From Paracoccus binzhouensis (GTDB lineage: Bacteria; Pseudomonadota; Alphaproteobacteria; Rhodobacterales; Rhodobacteraceae), in NCBI RefSeq assembly GCF_016446475.1, contig NZ_JAEHFP010000004.1:37732-101731 (forward strand): 64,000 nucleotides of DNA, given 5' to 3'. The notes beneath the pieces were generated by a model. The model was not told the origin of the DNA and did not search any database. It saw only the letters and a program-made list of their open reading frames with translations. Position 1 is the stretch's first letter, and the number at the start of each line of letters is the position of its first letter. A program made the position numbers and the translations under genes. Below are positions 26,713-35,035 of the stretch, one piece after another.

Positions 26713-27981
26713 TCACAGCATGATCCGGCGCACGTCGCCGAGCAGGTGCTTCAGCGTCGCGGCAAAGCGAGCCGCCAACGCCCCGTCGATGGCGCGGTGG
26801 TCATAGCTGAGCGACATCGGCAGCATGTTGCGCGGCACGAATTGCTGGCCGTCCCAGACCGGCGCCATCCGCGAGCGCGTCAGGCCCAGGATCGCCACCT
26901 CGGGCGCGTTCACGATGGGAGTGAAGGCGGTGCCACCGATGCCCCCTAGCGACGAGATGGTGAAGGTCGCGCCCTGCATGTCCTGGGACTTCAACTCCCC
27001 CGCGCGGGCCTTGGCACTGAGATCGCCCAGTTCCTTCGAGATTTCGACAATCCCCTTGCGGTCGGCTTCCTTGATGACCGGAACCACCAGCCCGTTCGGC
27101 GTGTCCGCGGCAAAGCCGATGTTGTAATACGACTTGCGGATCAGCTTGTCGCCGTCGGGGTGGATCGACGAGTTGAACTCCCAGTGCTTGCGCAGTGCGG
27201 ACACGCTGGCCTTGATCACAAGCGCTAGCAGGGTGACGCGATAGCCGTCCTTCTTGGCCTCGTCGTCCAGTTCCTTGCGGAACTGGTCGATCTCGGTGAT
27301 GTCGGCTTCCTCTTGATGGGTGACATGGGGGACGTTCAGCCAGGACCGGTGCAGCGCCGGGCCGGACAGCTTCTTGATGCGGGGCATTTCCACGTTTTCG
27401 ACCGGACCGAACTTCGAGAAGTCCACAACCGGAATCGGCGGGATGCCCATGCCGCCGCTCAGCGCCGCGCCGCCCGATGCGGCAGCGACCGGGACTGCGC
27501 TGGCCTTCAGCGCCGCCGTCACGTCGTCGCGCAGAATGCGACCCTTGCGGCCCGAGCCGTTGATCTTGGCCAGATCAATCCCCAACTGCCGCGCAAAGGC
27601 GCGGATCGACGGCGAAGCATGGGCCTTGTTGAACCCCGTATCTGTGACGGCGGGAACTGCGGGGGCTGCCGCCGCCGGAACCGATGCGGCAGGCGCGGCG
27701 GCGGGCGCCGATGTAGGCGCCGATGCGGCGGCAGCGGCGTCGCTGCCCTCGGCCTCGACCGTCAGGATCACCGATCCCTCGGAGACCCGGTCGCCTTCCT
27801 TCACCACGATAGAGGCGATGCGGCCTGCGACGGGGCTTGGCACCTCCATTGTGGCCTTGTCGGATTCAAGCTCGATCAACGGGTCCTCGGCGGCGATGGT
27901 GTCGCCCACCTTCACCAGAACGGTGATGACCGGGACATCCTTGAAATCGCCGATGTCGGGAACGTTCACTTCAACAGGCAT
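26713..27981 (-). CDS. aceF: Dihydrolipoamide acetyltransferase (E2) of pyruvate dehydrogenase
   Basis: A 422-residue E2. A single lipoyl domain (residues 1-80, IELESDKATMEVPSP) is followed by an Ala/Pro-rich linker (about 83-115), a peripheral subunit-binding domain (ASPSIRAFARQLGIDLAKIN), and the catalytic core ending in SLSYDHRAIDGALAARFAAT with the active histidine and aspartate. It transfers acetyl groups to CoA, producing the substrate of PhbA. It lies 24 bases after aceE; the lpd start is close behind. Confidence 0.94.
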   Translation of the reverse strand: MPVEVNVPDIGDFKDVPVITVLVKVGDTIAAEDPLIELESDKATMEVPSPVAGRIASIVVKEGDRVSEGSVILTVEAEGSDAAAAASAPTSAPAAAPAASVPAAAAPAVPAVTDTGFNKAHASPSIRAFARQLGIDLAKINGSGRKGRILRDDVTAALKASAVPVAAASGGAALSGGMGIPPIPVVDFSKFGPVENVEMPRIKKLSGPALHRSWLNVPHVTHQEEADITEIDQFRKELDDEAKKDGYRVTLLALVIKASVSALRKHWEFNSSIHPDGDKLIRKSYYNIGFAADTPNGLVVPVIKEADRKGIVEISKELGDLSAKARAGELKSQDMQGATFTISSLGGIGGTAFTPIVNAPEVAILGLTRSRMAPVWDGQQFVPRNMLPMSLSYDHRAIDGALAARFAATLKHLLGDVRRIML

Positions 27982-28005
27982 GATGTGTCTCCTCCTTCTT
28001 CCCGC

Positions 28006-30660
28006 TCAGACCAGCCGGGGGTTCGGCTTGGCGCCGTCGATGTCATACTTGGCAAGGGCAGCCTTCAGCGTCGCCTCGTCGACCGCACCGTCACGGAACA
28101 GATCCACCATGGCTGCGGCGGCGATGTGGTTGGCATCGACCTCGAAGAATCTCCGCAGGTTCACCCGGCTGTCGGAGCGACCGAACCCGTCGGTCCCCAG
28201 CACCGTGTAGCGGCCCGGCACGAAGGCCCGGATCTGCTCGGCATAGTTCTTCATGTAGTCGGTGGCGGCGATCACCGGTCCCTTGGCCTTGGACAGCGCC
28301 TGCGTGACATAGGGCACGCGCGGCGCCTCAAGCGGGTTGAGCCGGTTCCACCGCGCCGCGTCCTGGCCGTCGCGGGCCAGTTCGTTCAGGCTTGTCGCCG
28401 ACCAGATGTCGGCGGTAATGCCGTAATCGGCCTCAAGCATCTCGGCGGCCTTGATCGCCTGGATCAGGATCGTGCCCGATCCCAGCAGATTGACGTGCTT
28501 CCTGCCCGGCTTCTTGACCTCTTTCAGGCGATAGAGGCCGCGGATGATGCCCGCCTCGCAGCCTGCCGGCATGTCGGGATGGGCATAGTTCTCGTTCATC
28601 AGGGTGATGTAAAAATACACGTCCTCCTGATCCTGATACATCCGCGTCATGCCGTGCTGCACGATCACCGCCACTTCGTGCTGAAAGGTCGGGTCGTAGC
28701 TGATGCAATTCGGGACGGTGCCCGCGATGATATGGCTGTGGCCGTCCTCGTGCTGCAAACCCTCGCCGTTCAGCGTTGTGCGCCCGGCGGTGCCGCCCAA
28801 CATGAAGCCACGCGCCCGGCTGTCACCCGCAGCCCAGGCCAGATCGCCCACCCGCTGAAAACCGAACATCGAATAGTAGATGAAGAACGGGATCATCGGC
28901 ACGCCGTGGTTGGAATAGGACGTGGCCGCCGCGATCCAGTCGGCCATGGCACCGGCCTCGTTGATGCCTTCCTGCAAGACCTGCCCATCCGCTGCTTCGC
29001 GGTAATAGGACATCTGCTCGCGATCTTCGGGCGTATAGTGCTGGCCGGCGGGATTGTAGATCCCTATGGATCGGAACAGCCCCTCCATGCCGAAGGTGCG
29101 GCTTTCGTCCGGCACGATCGGCACGATATGCTTGCCCAGCTCCTTGTCGCGCAGAAGTGTGGTCAGGATGCGCACAAAGGCCATCGTGGTCGAAATCTCG
29201 CGCTCGCCCGTGTTCTGAAGCTGCGCCTTGAACGCCTCGAGCGGCGGGATTGCCAGCTTGGGCGAGGTGCTGACACGCTGCGGGAACGCGCCACCCAGGG
29301 CCTTGCGCCGGTCCGCCAGATAGGCCTTCTGGGCGTTGTTCAACGCGACGAAGGGGGCCTTCGGCAAATCCTCGTCGGACACGGGGATCTTGAAGCGGTC
29401 TCGGAACGCGCGCAGTTGGTCCTCTGCCAGCTTTTTCTGCTGGTGGGTGGTGTTCTGCCCTTCGCCCGCAGATCCCATGCCATAGCCTTTGACCGTCTTG
29501 ATCAGCAGGCAGGTCGGCTGGTCCCTAGTGTCGGTCGCCTTGCGGAACGCGGTATAGACCTTCTCGGGATCGTGGCCGCCCCGGCTCAGCGACCAGATCT
29601 GATCGTCGGACCAGTCCTCGACCAGGGCCGCAGTTTCGGGATACTTGCCGAAGAAATGCTTGCGGATAAACGCGCCGTCCTTGGACTTGAAGGTCTGATA
29701 GTCGCCGTCCACCGTTTCATCCATCAACTGGCGCAGCCGGCCGCTGGTGTCGTTTTCTAGCAGATCGTCCCAGCCCTTGCCCCAGAGCAGCTTGACGACA
29801 TTCCAGCCCGCGCCTCGGAAATTGCCTTCCAGCTCCTGCACGATCTTGCCGTTGCCGCGCACCGGGCCGTCCAGGCGTTGCAGGTTGCAGTTGATGACGA
29901 AGATCAGGTTGTCGAGACCCTCGCGCGCGGCCAGGTCGATGGCACCGCGGCTTTCCGGCTCGTCCATCTCTCCGTCGCCCAGGAAACACCAGACCTTGCG
30001 GTCGGCCATATCGATCAGCCCGCGATTGTGCATGTATTTCATGAACCGCGCCTGATAGATCGCCATCAGCGGGCCAAGTCCCATGCTGACGGTCGGGAAC
30101 TGCCAATAGTCCGGCATCAGCCAGGGATGGGGATAGGACGACAGCCCCTCGCCCCCGACCTCGGACCGGAAGTTCAGCATCTGCTCTTCGGTGATGCGGC
30201 CTTCCATGAAGGACCGGGCATAGATGCCGGGCACCACATGGCCCTGGAAGAATACCAGATCGCCGCCGTGAATCGCCGACCGCGCGCGCCAGAAGTGGTT
30301 CAGCCCGACATCATACATCACCGCCGAGGAGGCGAAGGATGCGATATGCCCGCCGTATTCGCTGGATTCCTTGTTGCGGCGCACGACCGTCGCCATGGCG
30401 TTCCAGCGGTTGATGGTGCGGATGCGCCATTCCATGTCCAAATCGCCCGGAAACTCATACTGATCGTCCACGGGGATCGTGTTCTGGTAAGGGGTCGTTG
30501 CAGAGAACGGCAGCGTTGCCCCGGCGGCGCGGGCCTGTGCGACGGCTCTATCGAGAAGGAAATGAGCCCTGTTGGGGCCATCGCGTTCAATCACGTCGGC
30601 AATGGCGTCCTGCCATTCGCGGGATTCGATCGGGTCGATATCGGGACCGAGGTCTCTCAT
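28006..30660 (-). CDS. aceE: Pyruvate dehydrogenase E1, homodimeric type
   Basis: An 884-residue E1 that decarboxylates pyruvate with thiamine diphosphate. The cofactor motif is FLGDGEMDEPESRGAIDLAA; other blocks are SSYPHPWLMPDYWQFPTVSM and the C-terminal VLGTDGFGRSDSRVNLRRFF. This is the single-chain (AceE) type. Many alphaproteobacteria instead use a two-chain E1 for their main complex, so this copy could be an additional one. The ATG at 30660 starts MRDLGPDIDPIESREWQDAI, as in family members. It is 11 bases from phbB. Confidence 0.95.
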   Translation of the reverse strand: MRDLGPDIDPIESREWQDAIADVIERDGPNRAHFLLDRAVAQARAAGATLPFSATTPYQNTIPVDDQYEFPGDLDMEWRIRTINRWNAMATVVRRNKESSEYGGHIASFASSAVMYDVGLNHFWRARSAIHGGDLVFFQGHVVPGIYARSFMEGRITEEQMLNFRSEVGGEGLSSYPHPWLMPDYWQFPTVSMGLGPLMAIYQARFMKYMHNRGLIDMADRKVWCFLGDGEMDEPESRGAIDLAAREGLDNLIFVINCNLQRLDGPVRGNGKIVQELEGNFRGAGWNVVKLLWGKGWDDLLENDTSGRLRQLMDETVDGDYQTFKSKDGAFIRKHFFGKYPETAALVEDWSDDQIWSLSRGGHDPEKVYTAFRKATDTRDQPTCLLIKTVKGYGMGSAGEGQNTTHQQKKLAEDQLRAFRDRFKIPVSDEDLPKAPFVALNNAQKAYLADRRKALGGAFPQRVSTSPKLAIPPLEAFKAQLQNTGEREISTTMAFVRILTTLLRDKELGKHIVPIVPDESRTFGMEGLFRSIGIYNPAGQHYTPEDREQMSYYREAADGQVLQEGINEAGAMADWIAAATSYSNHGVPMIPFFIYYSMFGFQRVGDLAWAAGDSRARGFMLGGTAGRTTLNGEGLQHEDGHSHIIAGTVPNCISYDPTFQHEVAVIVQHGMTRMYQDQEDVYFYITLMNENYAHPDMPAGCEAGIIRGLYRLKEVKKPGRKHVNLLGSGTILIQAIKAAEMLEADYGITADIWSATSLNELARDGQDAARWNRLNPLEAPRVPYVTQALSKAKGPVIAATDYMKNYAEQIRAFVPGRYTVLGTDGFGRSDSRVNLRRFFEVDANHIAAAAMVDLFRDGAVDEATLKAALAKYDIDGAKPNPRLV

Positions 30661-30671
30661 GGGTGTTTCCC

Positions 30672-31397
30672 TCAAACGAAGAACTGGCCGCCATTGGCGG
30701 AGATGGTGGAACCGGTGATGAAGCCCGCGTCGTCGGACGCCAGGAACACCACGCTGCGCGCGATCTCCTCGGGCTCGCCCAGACGGCCGACCGGGATCTG
30801 CGGGATGATGCGTTCGTTCAGGACCTTTTCGTCGATGGCCTTGACCATCTCGGTCGCGATATAGCCGGGGCAGATCGCGTTCACGGTGATGCCCGCCCGG
30901 GCGCCTTCCTGGGCCAGGGCCTTGGTAAAGCCCAGGTCGCCCGCCTTGGCGGCGGAATAGTTCGCCTGGCCGGCCTGGCCCTTTTGTCCGTTGATCGAGC
31001 TGATGTTGATGATGCGGCCGAACTTGCGGTCGCGCATCCCCGACCAGACCGGGTGGGTCATGTTGAAGAGGCCGGTCAGGTTGGTGTCGACGACCTCTTT
31101 CCACTGCTGCGGGGTCATCTTGTGGAACATCGCGTCGCGGGTGATGCCGGCGTTGTTGACCAGCACGGCGATCGGGCCCAGCTCGGCCTCGATCTGCTTG
31201 ATGCCTTCCGCACAGGCGTCATAGTCGGCGACCGACCATTTGTAGGTCTTGATGCCGGTTTCCTCGGTGAATGCCTTTGCGGCGTCGTCGTTGCCGGCAT
31301 AGGTGGCGGCGACGGTGTATCCCGCCTCCATCAGTGCCCTGGAAATTGCCGCGCCGATGCCGCGCGACCCCCCGGTAACAAGTGCAACCTTGGACAT
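30672..31397 (-). CDS. phbB: Acetoacetyl-CoA reductase
   Basis: A 241-residue short-chain dehydrogenase that reduces acetoacetyl-CoA to (R)-3-hydroxybutyryl-CoA with NADPH. It has the nucleotide-binding motif LVTGGSRGIGAAI near residue 7, NNAGITRD, catalytic serine in INISSING and YSAAKAG with the tyrosine-lysine pair; the C-terminus ISANGGQFFV is typical of PhbB. ATG at 31397 follows an AGGGAGGG ribosome binding site. It follows phbA with a 92-base gap that holds a strong hairpin. Confidence 0.95.
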   Translation of the reverse strand: MSKVALVTGGSRGIGAAISRALMEAGYTVAATYAGNDDAAKAFTEETGIKTYKWSVADYDACAEGIKQIEAELGPIAVLVNNAGITRDAMFHKMTPQQWKEVVDTNLTGLFNMTHPVWSGMRDRKFGRIINISSINGQKGQAGQANYSAAKAGDLGFTKALAQEGARAGITVNAICPGYIATEMVKAIDEKVLNERIIPQIPVGRLGEPEEIARSVVFLASDDAGFITGSTISANGGQFFV

Positions 31398-31453
31398 GAA
31401 TCCCTCCCTTTTCAAGAATTTGCCGTCCCCGAAATATTGCTACAAGGATGGCC

Positions 31454-31482
31454 AAACGTGCGCAATGATATTGCGCACGTTT
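31454..31482 (-). terminator. Perfect 13-base hairpin between phbA and phbB
   Basis: Arms 31454-31466 (AAACGTGCGCAAT) and 31470-31482 pair without mismatch around a three-base loop. On the plus strand it is followed by TTTTCC; on the minus strand, in the direction of transcription, only by the T residues that end the stem. It could act as a partial terminator or an mRNA-stabilising element that makes phbA more abundant than the genes after it. Structure is seen; role is inferred. Confidence 0.6.
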
Positions 31483-31489
31483 TCCTGCC

Positions 31490-32662
31490 TTACCGTTCCA
31501 GGCACATGGCGACGCCCATGCCGCCCCCGATGCACAGCGTGGCAAGGCCCTTTTTCGCGTCGCGCCGCTTCATCTCGAACAGCAGGGTGTTCAGGACGCG
31601 CGCGCCCGATGCGCCGATCGGGTGGCCGATGGCGATGGCGCCGCCGTTCACGTTCACGATCTCGGGGTCCCAGCCCATGTCCTTGTTGACGGCACAAGCC
31701 TGGGCGGCAAAGGCTTCGTTCGCCTCGACGAGATCCAGGTCGCCCACGGACCAGCCCGCCTTTTCCAGTGCCTTGCGGCTGGCCGGGATCGGGCCGGTGC
31801 CCATGATCGCCGGGTCAAGCCCTGCCGTTGACCAGGATGCGATGCGCGCCAGGGGGGTCAGGCCGCGGCGGCTGGCCTCGTCCTCGGTCATGACCATCAC
31901 CGCCGCCGCGCCGTCGTTCAGGCCGGACGCATTGCCCGCCGTGACCGTGCCGTCCTTGGAAAACGCCGGGCGCAGCTTCTGCATGGCGTCGATGGTGGCG
32001 CCGTGACGGATGTATTCGTCCTTGTCCACGACCGTGTCGCCCTTGCGGGTCTTGACCGTGAAGGCCACGATCTCGTCATCAAAGCGGCCCGCCTTTTGCG
32101 CGGCCTCGGCCTTGTTCTGCGAAGCAAGCGCGAATTCGTCCTGCTGGTCGCGACTGATCTGCCATTTCTGGGCGACGTTTTCGGCCGTGGTTCCCATGTG
32201 ATAGTTGTTGAAGGCATCCCACAGGCCGTCGCGGATCATGGTGTCGATGAACTGCATGTCACCCATCTTCTGGCCCGCACGCAGATAGGCCGCATGGGTG
32301 GACATCGACATGCTTTCCTGGCCGCCCGCCAGCACCACCGTGGCATCGCCCGTCGTTACCTGCTGGGCGGCCAAGGCAACGGCCCGCAGTCCAGACCCGC
32401 AGACTTGGTTCAGAAGCCAGGCCGAGGATTCGGCCGGCAGGCCCGCGTTGATATGCGCCTGTCGCGCCGGGTTCTGGCCCTGGCCCGCGGTCAGGACCTG
32501 GCCCAGGATCGTTTCGGAAACTTCGGCCGGGTCGATCCCGGCCCGGGACACGACTTCCTGCAGGACCGCTGCGCCCAGGTCATGCGCGGGGATATTGGCG
32601 AACGATCCCAGAAAGCTGCCGACGGGAGTTCGTGCGGCGGCAACGATTACGGCTTTGGTCAT
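31490..32662 (-). CDS. phbA: Acetyl-CoA acetyltransferase (beta-ketothiolase)
   Basis: A 390-residue biosynthetic thiolase condensing two acetyl-CoA to acetoacetyl-CoA, the first step toward polyhydroxybutyrate. It has the acyl-accepting cysteine in [14 protein letters not shown] (residue 88), [20 protein letters not shown] with the catalytic histidine, and [17 protein letters not shown] with the second cysteine. Length is exactly family-typical. Start ATG at 32662 ([15 protein letters not shown]) follows AGGGA. It is the first gene of the cassette, 534 bases from the divergent regulator. Confidence 0.95.
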   Translation of the reverse strand: MTKAVIVAAARTPVGSFLGSFANIPAHDLGAAVLQEVVSRAGIDPAEVSETILGQVLTAGQGQNPARQAHINAGLPAESSAWLLNQVCGSGLRAVALAAQQVTTGDATVVLAGGQESMSMSTHAAYLRAGQKMGDMQFIDTMIRDGLWDAFNNYHMGTTAENVAQKWQISRDQQDEFALASQNKAEAAQKAGRFDDEIVAFTVKTRKGDTVVDKDEYIRHGATIDAMQKLRPAFSKDGTVTAGNASGLNDGAAAVMVMTEDEASRRGLTPLARIASWSTAGLDPAIMGTGPIPASRKALEKAGWSVGDLDLVEANEAFAAQACAVNKDMGWDPEIVNVNGGAIAIGHPIGASGARVLNTLLFEMKRRDAKKGLATLCIGGGMGVAMCLER

Positions 32663-32938
32663 AGCATCGATCCCTTTCCTAAGGTCGTTTGAAAGGCGCT
32701 CAGTTTGCTGTGGAAGTGCCATCGGCAGAACAAAGCAACGCGGCTCGACATAGCCGATTTGATGGCCCCTCGCCCGAAAAGTCAGCGGCGCGGCACCGTG
32801 GACAGGCATGGCGGAGACGAACCGAGCGACTGACCGGCCAAGCAGGCCTGCGGTCCGGCCCGACCGCCTCGTGCTGCAGCATGGACGCCCCCTCCCAGAG
32901 TTGGTTCGGAGCGCTCAGCGTCCCGCCTACGTCATAAC

Positions 32939-32986
32939 AGGTATATAAACTTTACCACTTATCCTAGTCAACAAGTTTATTTACCT
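32939..32986 (-). promoter_or_regulatory. phbA cassette promoter inside a 14-base inverted repeat
   Basis: Read on the minus strand, TTGACT (32966-32971) and TTATAT (32943-32948) are separated by 17 bases, close to a sigma-70 promoter. Arms AGGTATATAAACTT (32939-32952) and its near complement at 32973-32986 form an inverted repeat of 14 bases with one mismatch and a 20-base centre, so they cover the -10 box and the bases just before the -35 box. This is where a repressor would block access. The binding protein is inferred to be the divergent FadR-type regulator. Confidence 0.65.
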
Positions 32987-33143
32987 TTAGATCAAGCGCC
33001 GTGAAAAGTGATCGTCGGTTGACGCAGCGTGCTCGGCAGTGTGAGGTTCACCGGATACCCCATGGATATCAAGAAAATATTGATTTTCAGTCAAAAAAAT
33101 ACACGACTGGAGAAGATGCTGTCCTTGAAATCAGACTCCGGTG

Positions 33144-33153
33144 AGGTAAATAA
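33144..33153 (+). promoter_or_regulatory. Third operator half-site before the regulator gene
   Basis: AGGTAAATAA repeats the first ten bases of one arm of the inverted repeat at 32939-32986, in a stretch of unusually low GC content, 44 bases before the regulator's ATG. It may allow the regulator to control its own gene. A single ten-base match in an AT-rich area could be chance. Confidence 0.35.
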
Positions 33154-33196
33154 TATTGATGTCTGTCTATCGGCACCCCCAAGGAGCTCGCCGCCC

Positions 33197-33970
33197 ATGA
33201 TTGCTGCGGAAATTTTTGAGCCGATTGATCACGAATCAGTCGTCGATACGGTTGTCGGCAAGGTTGAAACGATGATCGTCGATGGGGTTCTGAAGAGCGG
33301 TGCTCGTTTGCCGTCGGAGCGCGAAATGGCCGACGCCTTCGGGGTGTCGCGGCCAAAGCTGCGTGAAGCGCTGCAGACGCTCGAGGCTCGCGGCCTCGTT
33401 CATGTCCGCCACGGTGACGGAACTTATATTGCCGAACTGACCGGCAGGGCCATGTCGCCGGCCATGTTGGCGCTTTATTCGCGCCATGGCGAAGCCTTTC
33501 ACGACTATCTCGAATACCGGCGCGAGCAGGAAGCCTTCGCGACCCGCCTTGCCGCGCAGCGCGCGACAGCTGCGGACAAGGAGCGTCTGTCTGCGATCAG
33601 GGAAGAACTCGAAGCGGCCTGGCTTGGTCAGGACGCAGAGGCGGAAAGCGAAGCTGATTTCCGGCTTCACCATGCTGTGGTCGATGCCAGCCACAACACA
33701 ACGCTGATCCACATGATGGCGTCGGTCTATGACCTGACACGTCGCGGAATCTTCTACAATCATGACCTTCTCCGCAGTATCGATGACAGCGGACGCAAGC
33801 TTCTCGATCAACACATAGAGATCATTGAGTCGGTTCTGTCCGCTGATCCTGTACGTGCCGAGGAGGCTGCGCGCGACCACATGGGCTATGTCGAGGAATC
33901 GATACGTCGCGGTCGGGAGCTGCAGCGACGAGAGCAGCGCGCTCGAATGCGATTCAAGACTGGGGTCTGA
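33197..33970 (+). CDS. FadR-subfamily GntR regulator (LldR/PdhR-like)
   Basis: A 257-residue regulator with an N-terminal winged helix (LPSEREMADAFGVSRPKLRE, about 37-56, and ARGLVHVRHGDGTYI) and a C-terminal FCD ligand domain whose metal-site residues are suggested by DFRLHHAVVDASHN and DQHIEIIESV. PdhR and LldR of this subfamily respond to pyruvate or lactate, which are intermediates of the neighbouring divergent cassette, so control of that cassette is likely. ATG at 33197 is preferred over an upstream in-frame start because the family N-terminus begins here. Confidence 0.88.
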   Translation: MIAAEIFEPIDHESVVDTVVGKVETMIVDGVLKSGARLPSEREMADAFGVSRPKLREALQTLEARGLVHVRHGDGTYIAELTGRAMSPAMLALYSRHGEAFHDYLEYRREQEAFATRLAAQRATAADKERLSAIREELEAAWLGQDAEAESEADFRLHHAVVDASHNTTLIHMMASVYDLTRRGIFYNHDLLRSIDDSGRKLLDQHIEIIESVLSADPVRAEEAARDHMGYVEESIRRGRELQRREQRARMRFKTGV

Positions 33971-34016
33971 GTGAGCTGGCAATCCCCCCATATTCTATGG
34001 GGTGCATTCGTAGAAC

Positions 34017-34310
34017 TTACGCGGCCGTTTTCAGTTTCATTGCGGGTGTGATGCCGCCGATGCCCATGTTCGGGTGGTCGTTGTTGTATGTCCAGAGCCA
34101 TTCCGTGGCGTGATCCTGTGCCTCCTCGATGGTTTCGATGATGTATTCGTCGAGCCATTCATGCCGGATGGTGTGGTTGCAGCGCTCGATATAGGCGTTC
34201 TGTTGCGGCTGGCCGGGTTGGATGTGCTGGATGGTGATGCCCTGTTTCTCGGCCCAGATCAGCAGCTTGCCACTGATGTATTCCGGGTCGTAGCGTGTTG
34301 GGAACAACAC
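34017..34310 (-). mobile_element. IS3-family transposase OrfB, C-terminal fragment
   Basis: Ninety-seven residues of an IS3-type integrase-core transposase: WAEKQGITIQHIQPGQPQQN, YIERCNHTIRHEWLDEYI with the final catalytic glutamate, and a TYNNDHPNMGIGGITPAMKL end. The upstream two thirds, including the other two acidic residues, are missing, and the sequence is broken near 34310. It marks the right border of the lactate-to-PHB cassette. It is a dead remnant. Confidence 0.8.
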
Positions 34311-34602
34311 GCCATGACCGGGCTCAGATCTCTATGGTGGTTTTGCGAACCACACCATCAACAAGTTGAAACGACGCAGCGCGACATGAAAACTGCCAAC
34401 AAGGTCATGCCGAAAATGGGTGTGCAAAGGCGTCGCTTGCGAAACCGAAGGCCCACCATCCAACGTAAGCGCGACGCCGTCCCCCTCCTCCCGCTGGTGA
34501 TCTGATCTGGTTATTCTCCGCGCACATTCGCGTTGGAGGCTTGGGCTTGGGACGAGACGGCGAAGTGGGCGTCTGTCGCGTTGCCCTTTAATCGGGTCAT
34601 CC

Positions 34603-34785
34603 TCAATATGTGTGGTGGAGCGGAAGCATTCGAGCCCTGAGCAAGTTCGGGCCGGCCCGACCGTACATCGCACGCTTCAAGGTCTTCAGTCGGTTGATCT
34701 GGCTTTCGGCTTGACCATTGCTCCAATGCATTTCGATCACCGCGCCTTGCACCGAAGGCCACAGTGCGGACATTCCTGTCATTCG
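34603..34785 (-). mobile_element. ISL3-family transposase, C-terminal fragment
   Basis: In the frame that ends at 34603, codons read WSNGQAESQINRLKTLKRAM, then YGRAGPNLLRARMLPLHHTY and a stop. This is the end of ISL3-type transposases (usual form WSNGQVEGQINRLKLLKRQM). About 60 residues remain of more than 400. Together with the IS3 piece it shows repeated insertions at this border. The 290 bases between the two fragments hold no recognisable gene. Confidence 0.7.
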
Positions 34786-34803
34786 TTACGTGCGCCTATC
34801 CCC

Positions 34804-34920
34804 TCACTCTGCCATGAACGCCTGCATGTCGGCCACGAACTTCAGCGGGTTTTTCAGCATGAGGAAGTGGTCGCCCTCGTCTTCGCTGGTGTAGCTGAAC
34901 AGGCGGCCGTTCGGAACGGT
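34804..34920 (-). pseudogene. C-terminal scrap of an alpha/beta hydrolase-like protein
   Basis: The last 37 or so codons before the stop at 34804 (GDHFLMLKNPLKFVADMQAF) resemble the end of alpha/beta hydrolases, where the histidine of the catalytic triad stands in a GHF/DHF motif followed by a helix to the C-terminus. The rest of the gene is absent. The identification is tentative. Confidence 0.4.
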
Positions 34921-35035
34921 ATGGGCCGTCCTTGACGAGGCGCTCCTCGGTGCACGCGCGAAATCCGTCTGTTCGGTCTCGGTCGGTTTGGGCTCACTGC
35001 GGTCGTAGGCACCCCTAGACTGGGCAAGGCGCACC

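Noticed and set aside
27313..29760. An 815-codon plus-strand frame under aceE and aceF
   Set aside because: It is antisense to two enzymes with complete catalytic motifs, and its predicted protein has no family resemblance.
32663..33196. TGGTNNNACCA-type sites (PdhR/LldR consensus) in the phbA-regulator gap
   Set aside because: I scanned the region and found none, so the operator proposal rests only on the different inverted repeat.
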